Shown: positions 40,913 through 51,195, counted from the stretch's first letter. The stretch is 64,000 nucleotides of DNA from Lactobacillaceae bacterium (GCA_902834055.1 CADFHB010000001.1:124001-188000), one strand, 5' to 3'. A program made the numbers and translations. Notes: generated by a model from the sequence alone, not told the origin.

Positions 40913-41221
40913 CATGTCAGAAGAAGCATTAACAGCTCCGTGCTAAGTGGTGGCCTAACTATCAGAATAAATAAAAAACGGCGGCTCAATTAAGGGCCGT
41001 CGCTTTGCACATCATCAAATTTGCCGAAATAGCGATAGTAATCAATAACTTAATCTGGTAACATATATATAGATCCAAATGCTGACCTGCCTTTTCCCAA
41101 GAGGCAGGTCTTTAATTTTAAAAGGGGTAAAAAAGGGGAATTTATTTTAACAAGGCATGAACAAGAGTGAATATAAACGAATGTTTAAAATGCTTTTCTT
41201 CCTATTATAGTAACAGAGTGA
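40913..41221 (+). other. Prophage right end, no gene, terminators and presumed attR
   Basis: These 309 bases hold no supportable gene. A weak hairpin ACGGC/GCCGT lies at 40978-41000. A strong terminator is at 41084-41118. Then come A/G-rich runs (two GGGG blocks separated by TAAAAAA, about 41123-41141), a type of composition found near phage attachment sites. The junction with host dprA is near 41,222-41,245. Confidence 0.5.
41084..41118 (+). terminator. Intrinsic terminator at prophage end
   Basis: GACCTGCCT (41084-41092) and AGGCAGGTC (41102-41110) form a perfect 9-bp stem followed by TTTAATTTT. Confidence 0.85.
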
Positions 41222-41491
41222 ATGCTAGTGAAAACGGGCAAATACCTTGTGCACTTCCCGGAAAGGAACAGGGTAATTGCGGGCCTCTGCTCGACGGTCC
41301 TGGTGGTGGAGGCTAAGAAAAAGAGTGGGAGCCTGATCACGGCAAACATTGCTCTAGAGGAAAATCGGACGGTCTGCGCGGTCCCTGGACGAATTGATAC
41401 TTACCGTTCATTAGGCTGTAATGAATTAATTGCCGCGGGTGCGAAACCAATCCTTCGGGCACAGGACATTCTCGAAGAGTACATGCTATGA
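41222..41491 (+). pseudogene. dprA: dprA, C-terminal fragment cut by the prophage
   Basis: The frame encodes the last 85-89 residues of DprA, which loads RecA on incoming DNA during transformation. Family-typical parts are HFPERNRVIAGL, VLVVEAKKKSGSLITA, ALEENRTVCAVPG and GCNELIAAGAK. DprA proteins are usually about 280-370 residues, so the N-terminal three quarters, including most of the Rossmann-like fold, is missing. A stop lies directly before the first ATG. topA follows, the usual dprA-topA order. A functional protein is not expected from this part. Confidence 0.88.
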
Positions 41492-41541
41492 GTAAAGATC
41501 CTTGCATTTTATAATAATTTCTTCTAAAATACGATTTCCAT

Positions 41542-41571
41542 TTGACAGACCATGGTGAAATGGAATAATAA
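41542..41571 (+). promoter_or_regulatory. topA promoter
   Basis: TTGACA (41542-41547) and ATAATA or TAATAA (41565-41571) are 17-18 bases apart. Since dprA is cut, this promoter can serve topA alone. Confidence 0.65.
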
Positions 41572-41619
41572 TGTTATATATGAAGAAATAAACAAATAAA
41601 AATGTGAGGAGCCTCTTTT

Positions 41620-43755
41620 ATGGCAACCAAAACAGCCAAGAAAAGTACTAAGACGACGGCAAAGCGGAAGACAACGCGGCGCCGTTCTAAGATTAAGAAA
41701 AATTTGGTGATTGTTGAGTCACCATCAAAAGCAAAGACGATTGGTCGTTTCCTGGGCCGCTCGTATAAAGTTGTTGCGAGTCTTGGCCATGTGCGCGACT
41801 TACCGAAGAGCCGGATGGGGGTTGATATTGAAAATAACTACCAACCGGACTATATTTCGATTCGCGGGAAGGGTGACGTTATCAAGGAACTTCGTAAGGA
41901 TGCGAAGAATGCCAAGGCCGTTTACCTGGCATCAGACCCGGACCGTGAGGGGGAAGCCATCGCCTGGCATGTCTCCAACATTTTAAAGCTTGATGATAAT
42001 GAGAAGAACCGGGTTACCTTTAACGAAATTACGAAGGACGCGGTTAAAAACGCCTTTAAGGAACCGCGGACGATTAATATGGACCTGGTTGACGCCCAGC
42101 AGGCGCGGCGGGTCCTTGACCGGCTTGTCGGTTACTCAATTAGTCCCATCCTCTGGAAAAAGGTTAAGAAGGGACTGAGTGCCGGTCGTGTTCAGTCGGT
42201 GGCACTAAATCTGATCATCCAGCGGGAAAATGAGATCCGTAATTTCAAACCAGAAGAGTACTGGACGATTGATGCGGACTTCAAACACGCCCGGGACAAA
42301 TTTAAGGCTGTCTTTTACGGTGAGAACGGTAAGAAGACAAAGCTGGCCGACAATGCGGATGTTCAAAAGGTCCTTGGTAAGCTGGATAAAAAGCAGGACT
42401 TTGCCATTTCAAAGGTCACTAAAAAGGAACGGCGTCGGCAACCCCAGCCACCATATACCACTTCAACGATGCAGCAGGATGCTAACCGGCGACTTAACTT
42501 CCGAACCCGGAAGACCATGATGGCCGCTCAAATGCTGTATGAAGGAATCGACATTAAGCAGGGGGCGCCGGTCGGCCTGATCACCTACATGCGAACCGAC
42601 TCCACGCGGATTGCATCGATTGCTAAGCACGAGGCCTCTAAGTTTATCCATGAGGAGTATGGGGGCGAGTATGCGGCCATCAAACCGGTAAAGGGTAAGT
42701 TGCCGGAGGGGGCTCAGGATGCCCACGAAGCCATTCGGCCAACTTCTGTCTACCGAACACCGGCCAAGATGAAGCCCTACCTGAACAATGACCAATATAA
42801 GTTGTACAGCCTTATCTGGTCCCGCTTCGTGGCCAGTCAGATGACGCCGGAAGTAATTGATACAATGACGGTCGACCTCCAGCAAAACGGGGTAACCTTC
42901 CGGGCAAACGGGTCTAAAGTTAAGTTTGCCGGTTTCTCCAAGGTTTATAAGCGGGGAGAAGAAAAGGACAACCTCTTACCAGACCTTAGTGAAGGTGACC
43001 ATGCGCGGATGGTCAATGACAACCCCGCCCAGCACTTTACCCAGCCGCCGGCCCGATACACTGAAGCGGCATTAATCAAGACGCTGGAAAGCAACGGGGT
43101 CGGTCGGCCATCAACTTATGCGCCAACCTTGGATACAATTCAGCGGCGTTACTATGTCCGCCTCGTTTCTCGTCACTTTGAACCGACGGAATTAGGGGAA
43201 ATTGTTAATAAGATTATTGCTAAGCAGTTCCCCGACATCGTCAATGCCAAGTTCACGGCAGATGTTGAAGGTGAACTTGACCAGGTTGAAGCAGGGAAAC
43301 AGAACTGGATTAAGGTTGTCGACAGTTTCTATAAGCCGTTTTCTAAGGAAGTTCAGGATGCAGAGGACAAGGTTGCCAAGATTCAGATGAAGGATGAACT
43401 TGCCGGGAGTGATTGTGAAATCTGCGGTGCACCGATGGTAATCAAGATGGGTCGCTATGGTAAGTTCTACGCATGCTCGCGCTTTCCAAAGTGCCGTAAT
43501 ACCAAGGCCATCGTGAAGGAAATTGGTGTGACCTGCCCAGTATGCCATAAGGGGAACGTTGTTGAACGGAAGTCGAAAAAGAACCGCACCTTCTACGGGT
43601 GTTCACGGTACCCTGACTGCGATTTTGTCTCCTGGGATAAGCCAATTGGGCGTGATTGCCCTAAGGATGGCCACTTCCTCGTCGAAAAGAAGGTTAAGGG
43701 TGGCAAACAGGTTGTTTGTCCAAACGGTGATTATGAGGAAGCCGTCCAAAAGTAG
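41620..43755 (+). CDS. topA: DNA topoisomerase I
   Basis: A 711-residue type IA topoisomerase, relaxing negative supercoils. A lysine-rich extension of about 28 residues precedes the Toprim start ([19 protein letters not shown]); [16 protein letters not shown] holds the acidic metal-binding residues; [14 protein letters not shown] carries the catalytic tyrosine near residue 322. The C-terminus has zinc ribbons (CEICGAPM with CSRFPKC, and CPVCHKGN with CSRYPDC) and a third, partial one. A GAGGAG site precedes the ATG. Complete. Confidence 0.97.
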   Translation: MATKTAKKSTKTTAKRKTTRRRSKIKKNLVIVESPSKAKTIGRFLGRSYKVVASLGHVRDLPKSRMGVDIENNYQPDYISIRGKGDVIKELRKDAKNAKAVYLASDPDREGEAIAWHVSNILKLDDNEKNRVTFNEITKDAVKNAFKEPRTINMDLVDAQQARRVLDRLVGYSISPILWKKVKKGLSAGRVQSVALNLIIQRENEIRNFKPEEYWTIDADFKHARDKFKAVFYGENGKKTKLADNADVQKVLGKLDKKQDFAISKVTKKERRRQPQPPYTTSTMQQDANRRLNFRTRKTMMAAQMLYEGIDIKQGAPVGLITYMRTDSTRIASIAKHEASKFIHEEYGGEYAAIKPVKGKLPEGAQDAHEAIRPTSVYRTPAKMKPYLNNDQYKLYSLIWSRFVASQMTPEVIDTMTVDLQQNGVTFRANGSKVKFAGFSKVYKRGEEKDNLLPDLSEGDHARMVNDNPAQHFTQPPARYTEAALIKTLESNGVGRPSTYAPTLDTIQRRYYVRLVSRHFEPTELGEIVNKIIAKQFPDIVNAKFTADVEGELDQVEAGKQNWIKVVDSFYKPFSKEVQDAEDKVAKIQMKDELAGSDCEICGAPMVIKMGRYGKFYACSRFPKCRNTKAIVKEIGVTCPVCHKGNVVERKSKKNRTFYGCSRYPDCDFVSWDKPIGRDCPKDGHFLVEKKVKGGKQVVCPNGDYEEAVQK

Positions 43756-43757
43756 GT

Positions 43758-43797
43758 AAAAGTCAGTAAAACTGTTTATGTAGTTTTACTGACTTTT
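43758..43797 (+). terminator. topA terminator
   Basis: AAAAGTCAGTAAAACT (43758-43773) pairs over 16 bases with 43782-43797, with an 8-base loop. A and T tracts on both sides allow action in both directions. Confidence 0.85.
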
Positions 43798-43899
43798 ACT
43801 TACTATGATGTTGAAAGCGCCGTCATTATTTGGTATTGTGCAAGTAAACATTGTTCTATATACTTGATGATAAACGTTTAGCAACAAAGGGGTAATAAA

Positions 43900-44775
43900 A
43901 TGATTAAAATTCAAAACAAAGAACTCGCCGTCGAAATCAATGAGCTAGGGGCCCAGCTACATAGCATCAAGCGGCAAGATAACGGGATTGAATACCTCTG
44001 GCAGGGCTCGCCGGATAGCTGGGGACGGCAAGCACCAATTCTTTTTCCATTTGTTGGTCGTCTTAAGGATGATCAGTACCAGTTTAACGGCCAAACTTTC
44101 CACCAAACTCAACACGGCTTTGCTCGTGACCGCCAATTCACGGTCACGGAACAACTGGATGATCGGGTAGTCCTCGAACAACGTGCCGGTGATGATACCA
44201 AGAAGGTGTATCCGTTTGACTTTATCCTCAGGGTCACTTATGAACTGGTTGGTGACCGTTTAGCGGTATCCTATAAGGTAATTAATCCGGCCCGCCAGTC
44301 GTTAATTTACGAAATTGGTGCCCACCCTGGTTTCAACATGCCCCTTACTCCACAGGGCTCCTATGAAAATGTGGAATTTAGTGTTATCCCAGCGGAAAAA
44401 TACTCCCGAATTATTTTGGATGGGCCCTACAATGATTCTGGTCATCCCCAGATGATTGATATGACCAAGCCATTCATGCTCAACCACGACCTCTTCAACC
44501 ATGATGCAATCATCTTTAAGACTTGTGGGAGTGACTTTACCGCAACCCTTGCTGACAAGACTAGTGGTCACGGGGTTAGTGTCGCAACCACAGGAACCCA
44601 GTACGTGGGTCTGTGGTCGGCTTACCCAGCAACAGGGAACTTTGCCTGCATCGAACCATGGTGGGGGATTGCTGATAATGTCAATGCCGATGGTCTGCTT
44701 TTGCACAAGCAGGGAATGTACCGCCTGGCTCCGGGACAGGAACGGGACTACCATTTCAGCATTCGGCCATTTTAG
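43900..44775 (+). CDS. Aldose 1-epimerase family protein
   Basis: A 291-residue protein of the galactose mutarotase-like family (LacX-type subgroup), interconverting sugar anomers or acting on a related sugar phosphate. Seen are the early LGAQLHSIKRQDNGIEYLWQ, the histidine in THAFARD-like QHGFARDRQF, a second histidine in YEIGAHPGFNMPL, and the C-terminal FACIEPWWGIADN with the catalytic glutamate in CIEPW. It has its own AAAGGGG ribosome site and stands between two terminators, so it is a single-gene unit. The exact substrate is not shown. Confidence 0.88.
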   Translation: MIKIQNKELAVEINELGAQLHSIKRQDNGIEYLWQGSPDSWGRQAPILFPFVGRLKDDQYQFNGQTFHQTQHGFARDRQFTVTEQLDDRVVLEQRAGDDTKKVYPFDFILRVTYELVGDRLAVSYKVINPARQSLIYEIGAHPGFNMPLTPQGSYENVEFSVIPAEKYSRIILDGPYNDSGHPQMIDMTKPFMLNHDLFNHDAIIFKTCGSDFTATLADKTSGHGVSVATTGTQYVGLWSAYPATGNFACIEPWWGIADNVNADGLLLHKQGMYRLAPGQERDYHFSIRPF

Positions 44776-44793
44776 CGTGATATTATGATTAAC

Positions 44794-44834
44794 AAAAAAC
44801 GGTCGCCGCATTTTTTGTGCGGTGACCGTTTTTT
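44794..44834. terminator. Bidirectional terminator
   Basis: AAAAACGGTC and GACCGTTTTT with inner CCGCA/TGCGG form a long stem between convergent genes (aldose epimerase and plsY). Confidence 0.88.
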
Positions 44835-44843
44835 CACAGGTAT

Positions 44844-45470
44844 TTATTTTGACTGATGGTGCCGGCGGTAGTAGACCAGGCCAAAGGGAACGAGGGATTC
44901 CTTCCCGGTGCAGATTCTTTTGATATTGCTCTTGTGGCGGTAGAGAACCACTAGGGTCAAGAAACCAGCAACCAGGGAAAGAATAAGGTCGTGTTCAAAC
45001 ATGGCAATTATAAAGATGGCACTAATGCCGATGATACTGGCCGCACTGGCCATCGAGGTCAGAAGGAGTGTCCCGATGAAAATCAGGCAGGCAACCAGGA
45101 AGAGAAAGGGGTTATAGGCTAGTAAAATCCCCGCACTGGTTGCCACTGCCTTTCCGCCATGAAAGTGGTCAAAGATGGAAACCGTGTGGCCCAGTGATGC
45201 GAAGAGCCCAATCAGTAGGGGGTTAACGCTGTGCGAAATACCTAAAATGTAAGGTTGGCTGGCGGCTAACGTCCCCTTTAATACGTCCATAAAGAGGACC
45301 ACCGTCCCGGCCTTGGGACCCAGTGTTCTGAAAGTGTTGGTTGTACCAATGTTTCCGCTGCCCAACTTGCGAATATCCTTATGGTAGAAAATTTGGCCGA
45401 TCCATAGGCCAGAAGGGATGGAGCCTAAGAGGTAAGAAATGATCACCATTCCCAATATTTCAAATATCAT
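44844..45470 (-). CDS. plsY: Glycerol-3-phosphate acyltransferase PlsY
   Basis: A 208-residue integral membrane enzyme that puts the first acyl chain on glycerol-3-phosphate from acyl phosphate. The three family motifs are visible: SYLLGSIPSGLWIG, GSGNIGTTNTFRTLG and GHTVSIFDHFHGGKAVATSAG. Five or so membrane spans and the length are normal. GAGGAGC precedes the ATG. It is divergent from parE, the common arrangement in lactic acid bacteria. Confidence 0.96.
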   Translation of the reverse strand: MIFEILGMVIISYLLGSIPSGLWIGQIFYHKDIRKLGSGNIGTTNTFRTLGPKAGTVVLFMDVLKGTLAASQPYILGISHSVNPLLIGLFASLGHTVSIFDHFHGGKAVATSAGILLAYNPFLFLVACLIFIGTLLLTSMASAASIIGISAIFIIAMFEHDLILSLVAGFLTLVVLYRHKSNIKRICTGKESLVPFGLVYYRRHHQSK

Positions 45471-45638
45471 AATTATTGCTCCTCATGAATTAAAGTATAT
45501 CTCAAAGTTTAAGAATACCATGAATCGCTCGTTGGTGGTAGAGCGCAAAAAGCAAATTGCCGTTTGCCAAATGAAATGGATTTGAGTATTATCAATACTG
45601 TAACTATTTACCAGGGCCGGGTCTCATCTATTTGCTAG

Positions 45639-45667
45639 TTGACCGCGTCCATGATAATATTAACTAT
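45639..45667 (+). promoter_or_regulatory. Possible parE promoter
   Basis: TTGACC (45639-45644) and AACTAT (45662-45667) are 17 bases apart within the 242-base plsY-parE interval. The -10 is weak, so this is tentative. The rest of the interval shows no other feature. Confidence 0.4.
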
Positions 45668-45712
45668 ATCGAACATATGTTTTAGAAATGAAATGATACG
45701 GGAGGTCATTTT

Positions 45713-47689
45713 GTGACCACGAAAAAGGTAAAATATGATGAATCGTCAATTCAGGTATTAAAGGGGCTTGAAGCTGTCCGTAAGCGTCCAGGGATGTATA
45801 TCGGGTCCACAGACGCACGGGGGCTCCACCACCTGGTGTATGAAATCGTTGATAACGCCGTTGATGAAGCATTATCTGGCTACGGTGATGAAATTAACGT
45901 GACAATTGAGGCGGATAATTCAATTACTGTCCAGGACCATGGTCGGGGGATGCCCGTGGGGATGCACGCTTCAGGGAAGCCTACTCCGGAAGTTATTATG
46001 ACGGTCCTCCATGCAGGGGGAAAGTTTGGCCAGGCGGATGGTTATAAGACCTCTGGTGGTCTCCACGGGGTTGGTGCGTCGGTCGTTAATGCTCTCTCCA
46101 CAAATTTAAAGTTAACGATTGTTCGTGACCATGTTCGTTACCAAGAGAAGTTTAAAAACGGTGGCCAACCGGTTGGAACGTTGAAGAAACTTGGTAAAAC
46201 CCGGGAGCAAAGTGGGACAACTGTCTCGTTTAAACCGGACCCGGCAATCTTCACCACGACGGTTTACGACTACAACACCCTCGCTAATCGTTTGCGGGAA
46301 TCGGCCTTCCTTTTGAAGGGAATCAAAATTGTGCTGACCGATAAGCGGGCAGGACAGGAAAAGCAGGATGTCTTCCAGTACAAGGATGGCATTCAGGAGT
46401 TTGTTTCCTACCTTAATGAGGGAAAGGATACCCTGGGAAAGATCATGTACTTTGACGGTAAGGACCAGGGGGTTGAAGTAGAAGTGGCCGCTCAGTATAA
46501 CGATGGTTACTCTGAGACCCTCCTATCCTTTGTTAATAACGTTCGGACACCGGATGGGGGTACCCATGAGGCGGGATTCAGAAGCGCCTGGACCAAGACC
46601 TTCAACGAGTATGCTAAGCGGGTCGGCCTGTTAAAGAACAACGATAAAAACCTGGAGGGGAGCGACGTCAGAGAAGGGCTCACGGCCGTTATCTCCGTGC
46701 GGATTCCAGAACGACTGTTGCAATTTGAAGGACAGACCAAGGATAAGCTTGGTACGCCAGAAGCCCGCAAGATTGTTGATACGATTGTCAGTGAGCAATT
46801 GAACTATGCCCTAATGGAAAATGGTGACTTCACTCAGATGTTAATCCGCAAGTCCCTGAAGGCCCGCGAAGCTCGTGAGGCTGCCCGGAAAGCCCGTAAC
46901 CAGGCCCGGGGTGGCAAACGGAAGAGCCGCAAGGAACGTAACCTTTCCGGTAAGCTAACGCCGGCCCAGTCAAAGAATGCCCAGAAAAATGAGCTTTTCT
47001 TAGTCGAAGGGGATTCAGCCGGTGGTTCCGCAAAGCAGGGTCGGGACCGCAAGTTCCAGGCGATCTTGCCATTACGGGGTAAGGTTCTGAATACGGAAAG
47101 GGCAAAGCTAGATGACGTCTTGAAAAACGAGGAGCTAAACACCATTATCTACACGGTTGGTGCTGGCGCTGGCTCGGAGTTTGACGTTAAAGACGCCAAC
47201 TACGATAAGATCATCATCATGACCGATGCCGATGACGACGGGGCCCACATCCAGATTCTTCTTCTTACCTTCTTTTATAAGTACATGCGGCCAATGATTG
47301 AAGCCGGCAAGATTTATATCGCGTTACCACCCCTTTACCGTCTTCAGCAGGGGCGGGGAGCAAAGACGAAGATTACCTATGCCTGGACAAACGAAGAGCT
47401 TACTAAGCTGACCAAGAGAATGGGTAAGACTGCCCAATTGCAACGTTTCAAGGGGCTCGGTGAAATGAATGCGGACCAACTTTGGGAAACTACCATGAAC
47501 CCAGCCACCCGGACCTTGATCAGGGTCCGAATTGAGGATGCTGAACTAGCCGAACGGCGGGTCACAACCCTGATGGGGAACAAGGTTGAGCCCCGGCGGG
47601 AGTGGATTGAAAACAACGTTCAATTTACCCTTAGTGATGACCAAGAATCCGATAAACTGGTTGCCAGCAAGAAGCATTTGAATAAGTAA
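45713..47689 (+). CDS. parE: DNA topoisomerase IV subunit B
   Basis: A 658-residue GHKL ATPase subunit of topoisomerase IV, which separates daughter chromosomes. ATP-binding parts are VYEIVDNAVDEALSGY and DHGRGMPVGMH; the Toprim part has EGDSAGGSAKQGRDRKFQAI and MTDADDDGAHIQ. Between them is a lysine and arginine rich stretch typical of ParE/GyrB. The start is GTG with GGGAGG upstream. It is followed 17 bases later by parC. Confidence 0.97.
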   Translation: MTTKKVKYDESSIQVLKGLEAVRKRPGMYIGSTDARGLHHLVYEIVDNAVDEALSGYGDEINVTIEADNSITVQDHGRGMPVGMHASGKPTPEVIMTVLHAGGKFGQADGYKTSGGLHGVGASVVNALSTNLKLTIVRDHVRYQEKFKNGGQPVGTLKKLGKTREQSGTTVSFKPDPAIFTTTVYDYNTLANRLRESAFLLKGIKIVLTDKRAGQEKQDVFQYKDGIQEFVSYLNEGKDTLGKIMYFDGKDQGVEVEVAAQYNDGYSETLLSFVNNVRTPDGGTHEAGFRSAWTKTFNEYAKRVGLLKNNDKNLEGSDVREGLTAVISVRIPERLLQFEGQTKDKLGTPEARKIVDTIVSEQLNYALMENGDFTQMLIRKSLKAREAREAARKARNQARGGKRKSRKERNLSGKLTPAQSKNAQKNELFLVEGDSAGGSAKQGRDRKFQAILPLRGKVLNTERAKLDDVLKNEELNTIIYTVGAGAGSEFDVKDANYDKIIIMTDADDDGAHIQILLLTFFYKYMRPMIEAGKIYIALPPLYRLQQGRGAKTKITYAWTNEELTKLTKRMGKTAQLQRFKGLGEMNADQLWETTMNPATRTLIRVRIEDAELAERRVTTLMGNKVEPRREWIENNVQFTLSDDQESDKLVASKKHLNK

Positions 47690-47706
47690 AGAAAGGGATC
47701 ATTTTA

Positions 47707-50181
47707 GTGAGAGACGCAAAAATTGAGACAATGTCGCTCGAAAAGTTGATGGGGGAGCGGTTTGGTCGCTATTCCAAATCAATTATCCAGGAGCGGGCAC
47801 TGCCAGATATTCGCGATGGACTTAAACCCGTTCAGCGGCGGATCCTATACGCAATGAACAAGGACGGTAATACTTATGACAAGGGCTTTCGGAAGTCAGC
47901 AAAGTCGGTCGGTAACGTCATGGGTAACTTCCACCCCCACGGTGACAGTTCAATATACGAAGCCCTGGTCCGCCTTAGCCAGGACTGGAAACTACGTGAA
48001 CCACTGGTCGAAATGCACGGGAACAACGGGTCAATGGACGGGGACCCTGCAGCAGCAATGCGTTACACCGAAGCGCGCTTAAGCAAAATTGCGGGACTGA
48101 TGCTGCAAGACATTGATAAGGACACGGTCGAAATGACCCTGAACTTTGATGATACCGAAAAGGAACCGGTTGTCCTCCCGGCCCGGATCCCGAACCTCCT
48201 CGTTAATGGGGCCACGGGAATTTCGGCAGGGTACGCAACCGAAATTCCCACCCATAACCTGGGCGAAGTCTTTGATGCCCTAATTTACCTCCTGAAGCAC
48301 CCGTCAGCGAGTCTCGAAAAGTTGATGGATTTTATCCCCGGTCCAGATTTTCCCACTGGTGGAATTGTCCAGGGGGTTGACGGGATAAAGAAGGCCTACA
48401 AGACCGGTCGGGGCAGAATTGTTGTCCGGGCGAAGACAGCAATTGAAACCCTCCGTGGTGGCCGTCAGCAGATTAACGTCACCGAGATTCCCTATGAAGT
48501 CAACAAGGCCCAGTTAGTGAAGCGGATTAATGACCTTCGCCTCGCTAAAAAGGTTGAGGGGATTGTTGAAGCCCGTGACGAGACCGACCGGAGTGGCCTG
48601 CGGATTGCCATCGAATTGAAACGGAACGCTAACGCTGAAGGAATCCTTAACTACCTCCTGAAAAATACTGACCTGCAGATAAACTATAACTTTAACATGG
48701 TCGCCATTGATAAGCAGCGGCCAATGCGGGTGGGACTAAAGCATATCCTGACGTCATACCTCGCCTTTCAAAAGGAAGTTGTAAGGCGGCGGACCAACTA
48801 CAACTTGCAGAAGGCCCAACACCGCCTCCACATTGTTGAAGGTCTGATTAAGGCCCTTTCTATTCTCGACCAGGTAATCAAGACAATCCGGGCCAGCAAA
48901 AACCGGAAGGATGCTAAACAGAACCTGGTTGAAGAGTATGACTTCACCGCAGAGCAGGCTGAAGCAATCGTCACCTTACAGCTGTACCGCCTGACTAATA
49001 CAGACGTGACTGAGCTTGAGGATGAACAAGCCCATTTAAATAAGTTGATATCAGAATACCAGTTGATCTTGGGTGACGATGATGAGCTTGCCAAGGTGGT
49101 TGAGCGCGAGATGAAGGCCATCAAGAAGGAATTCGGCAACCCACGGCGGACCAAGATTGAAGACCAGGTACAAAAGTTGGAAATCGATACGAAGGTCACC
49201 GTTGCTAATGAGGACGTGGTTGCTCTTGTCTCCCACGCTGGTTACATCAAGCGTTCTAGCTTGCGATCATTCAAGGCCTCGTCACTGGATGAAAACGGCC
49301 TCCGAGAAGACGATTACCCATTACTAGTTGAACAGACCACCACCTTGGCCCACCTCTTTATGTTCACGAATCTCGGGCATGTGATTTACCGGCCGGTTCA
49401 TGAGCTAGCTGATGTTCGTTGGAAGGATACGGGTGAACACATCTCACAGACAATCGGGCTAGCAGAAAACGAAGAGATTATTAAGGCAATGGTATTTGAC
49501 CGCCTGGACCTACCAGGAAACCTAATTTTTGCCACCAGTGATGGTCAGGTTAAGCAGTCCGCCTACCAGGACTACCAGCCGGGCTCACGCTATAAGAGTC
49601 ATGCTAGCATGGCGATTAAGCTCAAGAGTAAAGGTGCTCAAGTGGTCAGCGTTGATTACTATGAACCAACAAATGAGAACCGCTCGCTGCTGGCAATCAG
49701 TCGTGAGGGTTACGCGGTCCGCTTCGACGTTGCGGATGTCCCGGTTACCGGCTTGCGGACTGCCGGGGTGCGGGCAATTAACCTCAAGGATGACGATGAA
49801 TTAGTCGATCTTGCAATCGTTGCTGATGGGCAGCGGATTGCCTCAATTACCCAGCGGGGGGCCTTTAAGGAAATGCCGGTTGACGAAATTGCCGTCGGTG
49901 CCCGGGCCCGCCGGGGTGAACTTGTCCTCCACCGACTCAAGACGCATCCGCACCGGATTGCTGACTTTACTGCTTACGATCCTGACTTCACGGGTTACTT
50001 TGAGGTGATTACTGACCGGCCGCTCTTCCAGGATATCTCCGTTAGTGACCACCACCTGGGTTCGATCAAGTCCAATGGTACCTTTGTGATTGATACCGAG
50101 ACCCAGGGGACCCCAGTAAAGCTGCGCGTCAAGCAGGCAAATATTTTAAACGATCCTGAGCAACAATCACTCCTGAAATGA
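47707..50181 (+). CDS. parC: DNA topoisomerase IV subunit A
   Basis: An 824-residue breakage-reunion subunit. The catalytic tyrosine is in AAMRYTEARLS (about residue 120). The quinolone-determining region reads NFHPHGDSSIYEALVRLSQD, with the serine and glutamate usual in sensitive strains. The C-terminal third contains the beta-pinwheel repeats. The start is GTG after AAAGGGA. It forms an operon with parE. Confidence 0.97.
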   Translation: MRDAKIETMSLEKLMGERFGRYSKSIIQERALPDIRDGLKPVQRRILYAMNKDGNTYDKGFRKSAKSVGNVMGNFHPHGDSSIYEALVRLSQDWKLREPLVEMHGNNGSMDGDPAAAMRYTEARLSKIAGLMLQDIDKDTVEMTLNFDDTEKEPVVLPARIPNLLVNGATGISAGYATEIPTHNLGEVFDALIYLLKHPSASLEKLMDFIPGPDFPTGGIVQGVDGIKKAYKTGRGRIVVRAKTAIETLRGGRQQINVTEIPYEVNKAQLVKRINDLRLAKKVEGIVEARDETDRSGLRIAIELKRNANAEGILNYLLKNTDLQINYNFNMVAIDKQRPMRVGLKHILTSYLAFQKEVVRRRTNYNLQKAQHRLHIVEGLIKALSILDQVIKTIRASKNRKDAKQNLVEEYDFTAEQAEAIVTLQLYRLTNTDVTELEDEQAHLNKLISEYQLILGDDDELAKVVEREMKAIKKEFGNPRRTKIEDQVQKLEIDTKVTVANEDVVALVSHAGYIKRSSLRSFKASSLDENGLREDDYPLLVEQTTTLAHLFMFTNLGHVIYRPVHELADVRWKDTGEHISQTIGLAENEEIIKAMVFDRLDLPGNLIFATSDGQVKQSAYQDYQPGSRYKSHASMAIKLKSKGAQVVSVDYYEPTNENRSLLAISREGYAVRFDVADVPVTGLRTAGVRAINLKDDDELVDLAIVADGQRIASITQRGAFKEMPVDEIAVGARARRGELVLHRLKTHPHRIADFTAYDPDFTGYFEVITDRPLFQDISVSDHHLGSIKSNGTFVIDTETQGTPVKLRVKQANILNDPEQQSLLK

Positions 50182-50193
50182 TGAGGTGGTAAT

Positions 50194-50712
50194 GTGGGAA
50201 TTGTTGAGCGTCAAATTCAGCCACTTGTAAGTGCCTTCCGTCTTCCCCGCTATGATGAGTTACCCAAGATGGGTCTTTATCTGGACCAAGTGGTTCAATA
50301 CATCAATGGCTACTTCCCGGAAGCAATGGGGATAAAGATGACTAATACAATGGTCAGTAGCTATGTTAAGCATGGGTTGCTAAACCATCCTCGGCACCGA
50401 CAGTACGATCGGGACCAGCTGGCAAGCCTGTTTCTAATTACTATTAGCCGTCAGGTCCTTTCCCTTCATGAGATTCAGACCCTCCTCCATTTTCGGGGAG
50501 GGCAGCAAAGTGTTGAAGATGGTTACAACTACCTCTGTGCTGCCTTCGAGTTGGCCCTGCGCCAGGCATTTTCTGCAGGTGTCCAGGTGGAAAAAATTAC
50601 CGTTCCGGATAGTGAGGAAAAGCGCCTGCTCGATCGACTAGTCCAAATGATAAGTTGTCGCGTATACTTAAGGATGTATCTTGACCAGGTTCAGGAAAAC
50701 CATAGCTCTTAA
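50194..50712 (+). CDS. DUF1836 family protein
   Basis: A 172-residue protein of DUF1836. The family segment LPRYDELPKMGLYLDQVVQY, then MTNTMVSSYVKHGLL and LASLFLITISRQVLS is present; the middle looks like a helix-turn-helix of the MerR type, so DNA binding is likely. It starts with GTG, 12 bases after parC, and probably shares its transcript. Biological role unknown. Confidence 0.82.
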   Translation: MGIVERQIQPLVSAFRLPRYDELPKMGLYLDQVVQYINGYFPEAMGIKMTNTMVSSYVKHGLLNHPRHRQYDRDQLASLFLITISRQVLSLHEIQTLLHFRGGQQSVEDGYNYLCAAFELALRQAFSAGVQVEKITVPDSEEKRLLDRLVQMISCRVYLRMYLDQVQENHSS

Positions 50713-50724
50713 AGGAGGGGTAAA

Positions 50725-51195
50725 ATGGCGTACATTGCAGATTTACGTTCACAAGTTGGTCACATGCCGCTGATCTTGACGAGTGCCTCAGGTGCACTTG
50801 TCAACGCAGACGGTGCCGTCCTGCTACAGGCCCGGGCCGATACCGGCGACTGGGGGTTCCCGGGTGGCTACATGGAATTTGGGGAACGATTTACCGATAC
50901 CGTCAGACGCGAATTTAAGGAGGATGCGGGACTCGCTGTTGAGCCGGTCTGCCTCTTAAAAATACTGGATAATGACCAATATACTTACCCCAATGGGGAT
51001 GCTGTGCAGCCAGTCAATGCCTTTTACCTTGTTCGGCAGGTCACTGATCAACACTTTCCAGTTAAGCCGAGCGAGACGGTTACGACAAGATACTTTGCCC
51101 TGCAAGGACGACCACCGCGCTTTTTTAACCACCAACATGAGAAAATGTGGGCAATTTTGAATGAATATTGGACAAAGAAGCATAATGTTAAATAA
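50725..51195 (+). CDS. Nudix hydrolase
   Basis: A 156-residue Nudix protein. The Nudix box lies at about residues 47-70: GGYMEFGERFTDTVR, then REFKEDAGL. The usual EE pair before the last glycine is ED here, which should still bind metal. It would hydrolyse a nucleoside diphosphate linked compound; the substrate cannot be told. AAAGGAGGGG precedes the ATG. Likely the last gene of the parE-parC transcript. Confidence 0.9.
   Translation: MAYIADLRSQVGHMPLILTSASGALVNADGAVLLQARADTGDWGFPGGYMEFGERFTDTVRREFKEDAGLAVEPVCLLKILDNDQYTYPNGDAVQPVNAFYLVRQVTDQHFPVKPSETVTTRYFALQGRPPRFFNHQHEKMWAILNEYWTKKHNVK

Larger units (their letters stand above)
1..41231. mobile_element. Siphovirus prophage (right-hand part, left end outside window)
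   Basis: Continuous phage gene order is visible: recombination and replication genes, late regulator, terminase, portal, protease, capsid, tail, holin and lysin, almost all on the plus strand. No integrase or repressor is in the window, so the left end lies upstream of position 1. The right end is placed near 41,222-41,245 because from there the sequence encodes the C-terminal part of the host protein DprA, followed by topA. The exact attR core cannot be read without attL. Two genes carry internal stop codons, but packaging, head, most tail and lysis genes are intact, so the element could be functional or only recently decayed. Confidence 0.93.

Noticed and set aside
41123..41245. Exact attR core sequence
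   Set aside because: The attL copy is outside the window, so no core repeat can be defined; only the junction zone is given.
46834..47145. Reverse open frames within parE and parC
   Set aside because: Shadow frames of GC-rich coding sequence in well-identified genes.
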